Assembly: GCF_000482245.1 (NCBI RefSeq)
Contig: NZ_AWNH01000097.1
Span: 1 to 54,236, forward strand
Direction: 5' to 3'
Length of the DNA: 54,236 bases
Source: Leptolyngbya sp. Heron Island J
Lineage (GTDB): Bacteria; Cyanobacteriota; Cyanobacteriia; Phormidesmidales; Phormidesmidaceae
The position numbers and the translations under genes are program-made. Shown here in pieces: positions 18,028 through 24,577 of the stretch; the stretch's first letter is position 1, and every line of letters starts with the position of its first letter. The notes beneath the pieces were generated by a model, which made no database searches, was not told the DNA's origin, and worked only from the letters and a program-made list of their open reading frames with translations.

Positions 18028-18333
18028 ATGTACTTTCCACTCTGGCAATATCTCAACCAACCCCTCTGGGACAAAGCGTGTCCAGCTATCTTAAACCCAC
18101 ATCAGTATTGGTTGCACTACAAAACTGCCTATCTCGATCGTTGTTTTCACCATGTTTTTCTAGAACAATGTTGGCAGGTGAACTATCCAGAATTTGTGAC
18201 GCGCTATCATGATTTTTGCGATCGTATCCCCCTGGAAGAAGATCCCGTTTGGTTCTTAACCCGCTGTTGGCAAGTAAAATGGCGCAGTTCCCATGATTTC
18301 TACCCTGACAGCAATAGCTGGGAGGAAAGTTGA
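18028..18333 (+). CDS. Hypothetical Cys/Trp/aromatic-rich protein, 101 residues
   Basis: The ATG is preceded by AGAGG at a good distance, so this is probably translated. The protein is unusually rich in Trp, Tyr, Phe, His and Cys (five Cys). It has an internal near-repeat: FLEQCWQVNYPEF at about residues 44-56 and FLTRCWQVKWRSS at about 77-89, about 33 residues apart. No signal peptide or membrane segment is obvious. I recognise no family. The paired CWQV motifs could bind metal or cofactor, but nothing proves that. A terminator-like hairpin follows. Confidence 0.6.
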   Translation: MYFPLWQYLNQPLWDKACPAILNPHQYWLHYKTAYLDRCFHHVFLEQCWQVNYPEFVTRYHDFCDRIPLEEDPVWFLTRCWQVKWRSSHDFYPDSNSWEES

Positions 18334-18378
18334 TCATACGTTTCCCTTGCAGTCACAAGCAGGTCAAATCATGATTGG

Positions 18379-18408
18379 GGCCAGCGGTCCTTGATGACCG
18401 GCTTGGCC
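18379..18408. terminator. Hairpin between convergent genes
   Basis: GGCCAGCGGTC (18379-18389) pairs with GACCGGCTTGGCC (18396-18408), with two single-base bulges and a 6-nt loop, then TTCTAATTTCTC. It can serve the 101-residue gene and, on the other strand, the sugar dehydrogenase. Confidence 0.5.
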
Positions 18409-18458
18409 TTCTAATTTCTCGCATTAGTCGTGGCATTAGTTGTTAGTCTGGCTGGTGA

Positions 18459-19691
18459 TTAGCCCGGTTCCAGCCGAATCAGCCGTCCATTGGGTTCATC
18501 GGTGAGGATATATATCAGCCCGTCTGGTCCCTGGCGTACGTCCCGCACGCGCTGGCCAATGGGAATCGGGGTTTCATTCACAACAGTGCCGGCATCGCTC
18601 AATTCAATATGGCGCACATCTTGAGAAACTAGCCCGCCCGCAAACAGGTCACCCTGCCACTGGGGAAAGCGATCGCCCTGGTACACCAGCAGCCCTGAGG
18701 GTGCGATCGCCGGGGTCCACACCACCAGCGGATCGACCATGCCCGGTCGCGATTGCTCCGATGAAATTTCGCCCCCGGTATATTCACGGCTGTGGGTAAC
18801 GAGGGGCCAACCATAGTTGTCACCAGGGTTTACCCGATTTAGCTCATCTCCCCCCCGCGACCCATGCTCCGTGGCCCACACCTGACCGGTCACCGGGTCC
18901 ACCATCAACCCCTGAATATTGCGATGGCCATAGCTCCACACCGCCGGGTCAGCCCCCGGTGTATCCACAAAGGGATTATCGCCAGGCACCGACCCATCAT
19001 CATTTAACCGGACCACTTTGCCCAGGTGACTGTCCAGCTTTTGAGCCTGATGCCGAATCAGTTCACCCTCTAATCGAATCGGCGGATTACCGCCATCACC
19101 AATGGAAACCAGCATCGTATTATCAGGCAGCCAGGTAATCCGAGAGCCAAAATGTTGGCTACCCTGTTTTTCTCGATTCACTTCAAAAATAACCGTCCAC
19201 TCAGAGAGCCCATTACCATCAAGCCGGGCGCGAGCCACGCGGGTTTGATTGGCTCCAGCAGAACCATGGGCGTAGGTAAAGTAAACCCACTGATTATCGG
19301 CAAACTGGGGATGAACCGAGACATCCAGCAATCCTCCTTGACCAGTGGCAAACAACGATGGCACCCCCGATATCGATATGGGTTCCACCGACCCCGCCCG
19401 GAGCAAACGGACTCGTCCGGGGCGCTCTGTAATGATCAAGTTGCCATCGGGCAACCAGGCCATGCCCCAAGGGTGTTCTAAAGACTCCGCCAGAATAGTT
19501 TGCTGTAGAGTCTCGACCTGGGCCATGGTCTGACTCTCAGGTTCAGGGCTGTCGGTGCCATCAGGGGCAGCAGTCACCGGAGCGGCATCAGCCGTAGTCG
19601 CTGTCTGCCCAGGGTCAGACGTGGCACAGCCCAGCAAAACAGACCCAGCAATCACGGCTCCAACGAGGGCCGTTAGGTTATATCGGAGCAT
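18459..19691 (-). CDS. PQQ-type sugar dehydrogenase lipoprotein (GSDH family)
   Basis: 410 residues. The lipoprotein signal VGAVIAGSVLLGC places it on the membrane after lipidation of the Cys near residue 22; a Thr/Ala/Pro-rich linker follows. From about residue 60 the six-bladed beta-propeller of soluble aldose/sorbosone dehydrogenases is evident: LEHPWGMAWLPDGNLIITER, GLLDVSVHPQFADNQWVYF, SRITWLPDNTMLVSIGDGG, WATEHGSRGGDELN and GLIYILTDEPNGRLIRLEPG. Family members oxidise sugars or aldehydes with pyrroloquinoline quinone, but many cyanobacterial homologues are uncharacterised. No PQQ biosynthesis genes are in the window. Confidence 0.88.
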   Translation of the reverse strand: MLRYNLTALVGAVIAGSVLLGCATSDPGQTATTADAAPVTAAPDGTDSPEPESQTMAQVETLQQTILAESLEHPWGMAWLPDGNLIITERPGRVRLLRAGSVEPISISGVPSLFATGQGGLLDVSVHPQFADNQWVYFTYAHGSAGANQTRVARARLDGNGLSEWTVIFEVNREKQGSQHFGSRITWLPDNTMLVSIGDGGNPPIRLEGELIRHQAQKLDSHLGKVVRLNDDGSVPGDNPFVDTPGADPAVWSYGHRNIQGLMVDPVTGQVWATEHGSRGGDELNRVNPGDNYGWPLVTHSREYTGGEISSEQSRPGMVDPLVVWTPAIAPSGLLVYQGDRFPQWQGDLFAGGLVSQDVRHIELSDAGTVVNETPIPIGQRVRDVRQGPDGLIYILTDEPNGRLIRLEPG

Positions 19692-19794
19692 CGGGCTCTC
19701 TCCTATTTGACGTTATCTCAACGATAGACAAACATCAGCAGCTTGTGGAGTAATCAATCCCACAGTTAGGGTAAAGCAGCCGGTACTCAGGCGA

Positions 19795-20124
19795 TCAACC
19801 CAAGGACAGCAAGCCAGGGTTGCATGCCAGGGGCAGGTGTTCGATCTGAATCAAACGAACCGCCAGCTTTTGATGACGGGCCATGAGATTCATACCCAAG
19901 TAACGCACACCCAACAAAACAACAACAATCAGGGGGATATTTAACCACATTCCAGGACTAATTGTTCTAAAATTAGCCAGTCGCCATACCATTAACAATC
20001 CAATCAAAGCCTTGACAACAACGACGCCCCACCACTGTAACCTAGGACTGTCAGGGACTTTAGAAACGGGGTAGGCCCACAAAAAATGACCTAGCTCAAA
20101 ATAATGAGAAAGTTTTGCCCACAC
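19795..20124 (-). CDS. Small hypothetical membrane protein
   Basis: 109 residues with two hydrophobic segments (about residues 32-48, WGVVVVKALIGLLMVWRL, and about 59-78, MWLNIPLIVVVLLGVRYLG). The N-terminal part has aromatic residues and Pro; the C-terminal part is polar with a basic stretch after the second segment. No family recognised. It lies 103 bp upstream of, and in the same direction as, the sugar dehydrogenase, so the two could be cotranscribed. The start codon is not fixed by a clear ribosome site. Confidence 0.5.
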   Translation of the reverse strand: MWAKLSHYFELGHFLWAYPVSKVPDSPRLQWWGVVVVKALIGLLMVWRLANFRTISPGMWLNIPLIVVVLLGVRYLGMNLMARHQKLAVRLIQIEHLPLACNPGLLSLG

Positions 20125-20550
20125 ACAGAGTCAATAACTAGAGAACAATCGTCCCCAACAATTGTCCCTCTCCCTTGGCGACTAGAAGATACGGGGTGCA
20201 GACACAGGCACATTGCCATCAGCTATAGTATCCGCCTGGAACCCTCTATGGAACAGCGGTCAAAGACTACAAAAAACTTATGAGGAAATTATGAGGATAC
20301 TGGGGACTCAGTTCGTAAATTTTGATGACTTAATGATCTTTTCAAGAAATATTAATGGCCTGAATCGCTGAAAAGCTGTCTAAACAGCTTATTATGTAGG
20401 TACACATTAGTTCTGTTCGGAGAGAAAAACAGCGGTAACGGTGAGAGGCTTCTAATATCCTAATAATAGAGGCACTTGGTGTAGAGAAACTCGTAGCCGC
20501 TTTTGAACTAGTGGGTCACGTGATTGTAACTGTCAGGAGGTCAATCCTAT
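20125..20550 (+). promoter_or_regulatory. Long leader region of the first hibernation-factor gene
   Basis: No gene is visible in these 426 bp. They contain a tight hairpin AAGCTGT-CTAA-ACAGCTT at 20373-20390, a direct repeat TTATGAGGA about 100 bp before it, and a perfect AGGAGG ribosome site just before the ATG. Cyanobacterial lrtA transcripts are known to have a long untranslated leader that affects mRNA stability in the dark; a similar role here is inferred. Confidence 0.4.
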
Positions 20551-21129
20551 ATGCGATGGGTTATTCAAGGCAAAGATCTTCAAGTCACAGATGCGATTGA
20601 TGACTATGTGCGCCAAAAAATTGGTAAAGCATTAGCCCGGCATCAAGATATTACGACTAAGATCGACGTTAAACTCTCAGCGCCCTATCAAGCCAAAAAG
20701 TCATCTCAACAAAGTGCTGAAGTGACCATCCATGCCAGTGGCACGGTGATTCGAGCCGCTGAGAAACATGAAAATCTTTATGCCAGTATTGACTTGGTAA
20801 CGGATAAGCTTGCCCGTCAGTTAGAGAAATATAAAACTAAAAAACAGCGTCGGGCTCAGCCTAAAGAATCGGTAAATACCGAGATTGATCCGTCTATTGT
20901 CGTCAGTGAATTAACGTCAGAACGCTCGCCAGAACTGCCTCCCAAGGTAGTGCGTAACAAGTTTTTCCTGATGTCGCCCCTGTCGGTCGAAGAAGCTTTA
21001 GATAATCTCCAGCTAGTGGATCATGATTTTTATATGTTCCGCAATGCGCAAACCGGAGAGATCAATGTTATCTACGAGCGTAACCATGGCGGATACGGTG
21101 TGATTCAGCCACGTTCTCAAGATAGCTAG
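20551..21129 (+). CDS. hpf: Ribosome hibernation factor, long form (LrtA/HPF), paralogue 1
   Basis: 192 residues. The N-terminal S30AE domain (MRWVIQGKDLQVTDAIDDYV to about residue 105) binds the 30S decoding region; the C-terminal domain (about 130-190, PPKVVRNKFFLMSPLSVEEA) dimerises to join two 70S ribosomes into inactive 100S particles. This is the normal two-domain length for cyanobacterial light-repressed LrtA. A perfect AGGAGG lies upstream. The final Ser codon and the TAG stop are part of MITE copy 2. A paralogue lies at 39905-40534. Confidence 0.93.
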   Translation: MRWVIQGKDLQVTDAIDDYVRQKIGKALARHQDITTKIDVKLSAPYQAKKSSQQSAEVTIHASGTVIRAAEKHENLYASIDLVTDKLARQLEKYKTKKQRRAQPKESVNTEIDPSIVVSELTSERSPELPPKVVRNKFFLMSPLSVEEALDNLQLVDHDFYMFRNAQTGEINVIYERNHGGYGVIQPRSQDS

Positions 21130-21229
21130 CGCCCACTGGCAGCAGCAATTGGGCAGCTATTTCATCCACCCATCCACATTGGATCGTGTGCACACTTATA
21201 GTGTGCACACTGATGCCACAGAGTACTAA
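21126..21229 (-). mobile_element. MITE-like repeat, copy 2 (one TGGATGGG unit), between convergent genes
   Basis: On the minus strand it reads TTAGTACTCTGTGGC, variable segment, one TGGATGGG, TGGATGAAATAGCTGCCCAATTGC and an end matching CTAG at 21126-21129. It fills the whole gap between hpf paralogue 1 and egtC. The TAG at 21127-21129 is the stop of hpf and the TAG at 21228-21226 (minus) is the stop of egtC. Unlike the other copies it carries two GTGTGCACAC palindromes separated by TTATA (21186-21210). Confidence 0.7.
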
Positions 21230-22029
21230 TTGACCACCTCAGATAAAAGTGATCTGATTTGGGGTTGGGCATCGTGCTTGACCTGGAGGATTGTGTTATC
21301 GGGAAATAGCTGCCAATTGCCAGGAAATAAAGGTTCAGAGGCAATAATGGTGGAATTTGGTAACGTCGGGCTCTCTGACAGCCAGTAAAGCGATGGGGCC
21401 GCGATACCGTTAGCAAACCGAGAGGCAACCAGCTGATGGCCGTCGCTGACAACAACGTTGGCGCTAAATGTGACATTGTCGGCGGCGGCTAGTTGGCTCA
21501 GAGTCTTTAAGCTAGCCGCTAACCCCTGCTCCAAAGAGTAATGGTGGACGGTGATCTCATGGACTAGCAGGGCAAAAATGTGTTCAGAATCTGTTGTGCC
21601 TTCAATTGTGCGATAAACCGGATCGGTTAGATGTTGGCGAATCGGCTGATATAAGGTATCTCGAAAGTTTTCAATAAAGCCATTGTGGGTAAACAGTAGC
21701 TGTTGATGGCTAAAGGGCTGACAGTTACTCAGATTTGAGGCTTGCCCAGGGGTGGCGCTGCGGATATAGGCAAGAAAAGTATCCGTATCAATGTAATGAC
21801 CCAGGTGGGGAAGATTGATATCAGCCCAGATCGGTAAAACATTTTTGTAGATAAACGGCTCTTGTCTCTTTTGCGGCTGATACCAGCCCAGGCCCACACC
21901 ATCGGCATTAACTGAGGTGGTAATGGTTTCTTTGGGGCGGTAGCTTTGGATTTCTAGGGAATGTTCGGGTTTATAGATCAGGGTTTCTGGCTGAATAGCG
22001 GGGCCTAAATAGGCAAGCAATCTACACAT
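21226..22029 (-). CDS. egtC: EgtC-type class II glutamine amidotransferase / gamma-glutamyl hydrolase
   Basis: 267 residues from the ATG at 22029. I prefer this to the in-frame ATG 9 bp upstream because it puts the nucleophilic Cys at position 2 (MCRLLAYLG), as Ntn hydrolases require after Met removal. Family motifs: VNADGVGLGWYQ, AYIRSATPGQ, FTHNGFIENF and EGTTDSEHIFALL. In ergothioneine synthesis EgtC removes the gamma-glutamyl group from the sulfoxide conjugate formed by EgtB. It starts 2 bp after the DUF427 stop and is the last gene of the minus-strand run. Confidence 0.85.
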   Translation of the reverse strand: MCRLLAYLGPAIQPETLIYKPEHSLEIQSYRPKETITTSVNADGVGLGWYQPQKRQEPFIYKNVLPIWADINLPHLGHYIDTDTFLAYIRSATPGQASNLSNCQPFSHQQLLFTHNGFIENFRDTLYQPIRQHLTDPVYRTIEGTTDSEHIFALLVHEITVHHYSLEQGLAASLKTLSQLAAADNVTFSANVVVSDGHQLVASRFANGIAAPSLYWLSESPTLPNSTIIASEPLFPGNWQLFPDNTILQVKHDAQPQIRSLLSEVVN

Positions 22030-22031
22030 AG

Positions 22032-22529
22032 TTACCAACCCCAGCTACCAGGAACACCTTTAAAGGGACCGACAATGTCCCTGGTGATCCAGCCGGCATA
22101 AAAATTTCCGGGTTGGGGTTCTACTTTTTCGTCGTCAACATAGCAGGCATCCATGGGCCTTGGATAAAAGCTGACATGGCCCAGGAGTTCTTCGTAGGCT
22201 GGCAAGATGTCGGTATAGTACCAGGCCACATTTTCAACTTTGCGATCGCCAACCTGCAAATGATAATACTTGGCCGCTCCCCGCCATTCACAGAAGGTGG
22301 CATGATCGCTTGGAATCAAATATTCCATTTTGATATCCTCCTGAGGAATGTAGTAAGAAGGCGGATGGCTGGTTTCTAAACCACGTTTAGAACGGCGAGT
22401 ATCAACAATCAACTCGTTGTTAAAAATAATCCGAATGTGTTTGGTCACAGCTTCAATCCGGGGAGGGCGGGGATAGTCCCAGACAGACTCTTGACCAGGG
22501 CCAGGGGGAATGGGGGTGGGTCTCATCAT
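22032..22529 (-). CDS. DUF427-family protein
   Basis: 165 residues. The core IRIIFNNELIVDTRRSKRGL, then TFCEWRGAAKYYHLQVGD, then VAWYYTDILPAYEELLGHVSFYP, is the DUF427 pattern; many members are annotated nucleotidyltransferase-like but the activity is unproven. FCEWRGAAKYY corresponds to the conserved Cys/Gly segment of the family. It sits between egtB (71 bp upstream) and egtC (2 bp downstream), so a role in the same thiol pathway is likely, but which step is not known. Confidence 0.8.
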   Translation of the reverse strand: MMRPTPIPPGPGQESVWDYPRPPRIEAVTKHIRIIFNNELIVDTRRSKRGLETSHPPSYYIPQEDIKMEYLIPSDHATFCEWRGAAKYYHLQVGDRKVENVAWYYTDILPAYEELLGHVSFYPRPMDACYVDDEKVEPQPGNFYAGWITRDIVGPFKGVPGSWGW

Positions 22530-22600
22530 AGTTGGCGAATACTGTACTTGTTCAGCTTAAACCGTTACGGAGAAAGTTGGCTAAAGGTGCTAATCCGTTG

Positions 22601-23872
22601 TTATCCAAAGCTTGCTCCCATGTCGGCTAAACGAATGCCGGTAAACTGCCAGCGGGTATCGGGGGGATAAAAGTTGCGATAGGTGGGGCGAATATGATTT
22701 GTGGGAGTTACACAGGAGCCCCCCCGCAACACCAGGCGGTTACACATGAGCTTGCCGTTATATTCACCCACAATCCCAGCCTCTAGTCGATAGCCAGGAT
22801 AGGGCTGGTGGGTACTGGTGGTCCATTCCCAGACATCCCCAAACAGTTGCCGGTCGCTGGCGGGAGCGGGCTGGAGTCGATCTGTTTCCAGCAAATTGCC
22901 GGTCACTGGCATATCGGTAGCGGCAATTTCCCACTCGGCTTCCGTCGGTAAACGTTGACCGGCCCAGCGGGCATAGGCATCGGCTTCATAACAGCTGACG
23001 TGGCAGACAGGCTCGTGGAGATGTAAACGCCCCATGCCGCCCAGGGTCATCACCCACCAGTCGCCATCGATCTGTTCCCAATACAGCGGTGCCTGCCAAT
23101 TTTGGCTACGAGCAGCGGCCCATCCTTCTGAGAGCCAGTATTCAGGGTTCTGGTAGCCGCCAGCCTGGATAAACTCTAAATATTCACCATTGGTGACCAA
23201 TCGATTGGCCAGACGATAATCGTGGAGATAGGTTTGGTGACGCGGTTGTTCATTATCAAACGCAAAGCCATCACCGTCATAACCAATGCTATATAAATTG
23301 GCTGAATAATCTGTCCAATCCAGGGATGGAGCCGTAGCGGTGGGGTTGGATGGGACTAAATCACTACGATAGATGGGGCGCAGGGGATTGTTGCCAAAAA
23401 TATGTTTGATGTTGGTAAACAGAAATTCCTGGTGTTGTTGTTCGTGGTGAATCCCCAAGGTGACCAGGGATGCCACGGTCGGTTCACCTTGACTATGGTT
23501 GATCAAGGCCACCATGGCCTCATCAACATAGGCGCGATAGCGATACACTTCGGCCACGGTGGGGCGGGATAGGGTACCTCGCTGGGAGGCTAGTACCCGC
23601 TCTCCCATGGATTCGTAGTAGGAGTTTAATAGATAGTCGTATTGGGGGTTAAAAACGCTGTAGCCTTTGAGGTGGGGAATGAGGACAAAGGTTTCAAAAA
23701 ACCAGGCAGTATGGGCCAGATGCCATTTTAAGGGACTGGCCCCTGGCATACTTTGCACCACATAGTCTTCAATTTCCAGCGGCTGACAAATCTGTTCACT
23801 CAGCTGGCGAACCGTTTGATATGCCGTGGCTAAGGGTAAAGCGGCTAAAGAATTGGGATGGGTGACTACCAT
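22601..23872 (-). CDS. egtB: EgtB-type non-haem iron sulfoxide synthase
   Basis: 423 residues from the ATG at 23872, which overlaps the preceding methyltransferase stop by 7 bp (ATGGTAG). The N-terminal DinB-like domain carries the iron ligands: His51 in KWHLAH and His143/His147 in HHEQQHQE, the same positions and spacing as known EgtB. The C-terminal FGE-sulfatase domain (about 195-423) ends with LRGGSCVTPTNHIRPTYRNF and RWQFTGIRLA, typical of the family. EgtB joins gamma-glutamylcysteine (or cysteine) to the imidazole C2 of trimethyl-histidine with O2. Which thiol donor is used here cannot be read; a neighbouring EgtC favours gamma-glutamylcysteine. OvoA is larger because of a fused methyltransferase, absent here. 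Confidence 0.9.
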   Translation of the reverse strand: MVVTHPNSLAALPLATAYQTVRQLSEQICQPLEIEDYVVQSMPGASPLKWHLAHTAWFFETFVLIPHLKGYSVFNPQYDYLLNSYYESMGERVLASQRGTLSRPTVAEVYRYRAYVDEAMVALINHSQGEPTVASLVTLGIHHEQQHQEFLFTNIKHIFGNNPLRPIYRSDLVPSNPTATAPSLDWTDYSANLYSIGYDGDGFAFDNEQPRHQTYLHDYRLANRLVTNGEYLEFIQAGGYQNPEYWLSEGWAAARSQNWQAPLYWEQIDGDWWVMTLGGMGRLHLHEPVCHVSCYEADAYARWAGQRLPTEAEWEIAATDMPVTGNLLETDRLQPAPASDRQLFGDVWEWTTSTHQPYPGYRLEAGIVGEYNGKLMCNRLVLRGGSCVTPTNHIRPTYRNFYPPDTRWQFTGIRLADMGASFG

Positions 23873-24507
23873 GATGTGTTTTTTTGAAAGACCCAGGTTT
23901 GTAAATATAGGTTGGTTTCCCCTTTGGCTTCGGCCAGATAGGGAGCTCCCTGTTCGGTCAGGGTCCATCGGGATTGGTTAACCAGGTCAGCCATTTTGGG
24001 TTTAAAGTCGCTGTGTTCATAAAAATCAGGGCGCAGGGTAAAAATCAGATAGCCGCCGGGTTTAGTCACCCGAATTAATTCGTCAAAGGCACGGCTGGGG
24101 GCATGGCCATAGGTAAAGACACCACAGGCGGTGACAGCATCAAAGGTGGCGGTTTTAAAGTCCAGGGGGTCACCTAACACCATGGGATATAGCTGCTGAT
24201 AGACCTGTTTCTTTTGGGCTTCTGCCAGCATGCCTGGCGACAAATCGACGGCGACTAGGTGGCGATAGCCTTCTCCATACAGCCACTGACCGAGGGTGCC
24301 GGTACCGGCACCAGCATCGAGAATATGGGCGTCTTTAGACACATATTTCAGGGTGAGATCAACAATCGGCTCACGCTGAGGCCGACCAAAGGTTTCCGTC
24401 AGGTCTTGCTCGTAGTCTTTGGCCCATTGGTCGTAGCGATCGCAAAGTTCGCGATTTGTCTTGGCGCTATAGACCCACTCAACTCGTTTATTAACCGGTG
24501 TTTCCAT
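23866..24507 (-). CDS. Small class I SAM methyltransferase (not EgtD)
   Basis: 213 residues. YDQWAKDYEQDL near residue 25 and the SAM motif ILDAGAGTGTLGQWL, VAVDLSPGML, FDAVTACGVFTYGHAP and RVTKPGGYLIFTLRP place it with METTL27/UbiE-like small-molecule methyltransferases. EgtD, the histidine trimethylase, is longer (about 320 residues) with different motifs, so this is a different enzyme in the position where EgtD would be expected. It overlaps egtB by 7 bp, implying translational coupling, and lies 70 bp after the megasynthase. Possible roles are N-, imidazole N- or S-methylation. Confidence 0.8.
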   Translation of the reverse strand: METPVNKRVEWVYSAKTNRELCDRYDQWAKDYEQDLTETFGRPQREPIVDLTLKYVSKDAHILDAGAGTGTLGQWLYGEGYRHLVAVDLSPGMLAEAQKKQVYQQLYPMVLGDPLDFKTATFDAVTACGVFTYGHAPSRAFDELIRVTKPGGYLIFTLRPDFYEHSDFKPKMADLVNQSRWTLTEQGAPYLAEAKGETNLYLQTWVFQKNTSW

Positions 24508-24529
24508 AATTTAGATGCAAGTTTGTGGC

Positions 24530-24550
24530 GAAGAACGAAGAACGAAGAAC
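24530..24550. repeat. Heptameric short tandem repeat (GAAGAAC)x3
   Basis: Three perfect GAAGAAC units in the 70-bp spacer between megasynthase and methyltransferase genes. Degenerate 7-bp tandem repeats in intergenic regions are characteristic of cyanobacteria. On the transcribed strand this gives a C/U-rich stretch. Confidence 0.75.
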
Positions 24551-24577
24551 AGAGCCGTTTGCTTATGGGTGATAACA

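Noticed and set aside
23866-24507. Calling this methyltransferase EgtD because it is beside egtB
   Set aside because: It is about 100 residues too short and has METTL27/UbiE-like motifs, not those of histidine trimethylases.
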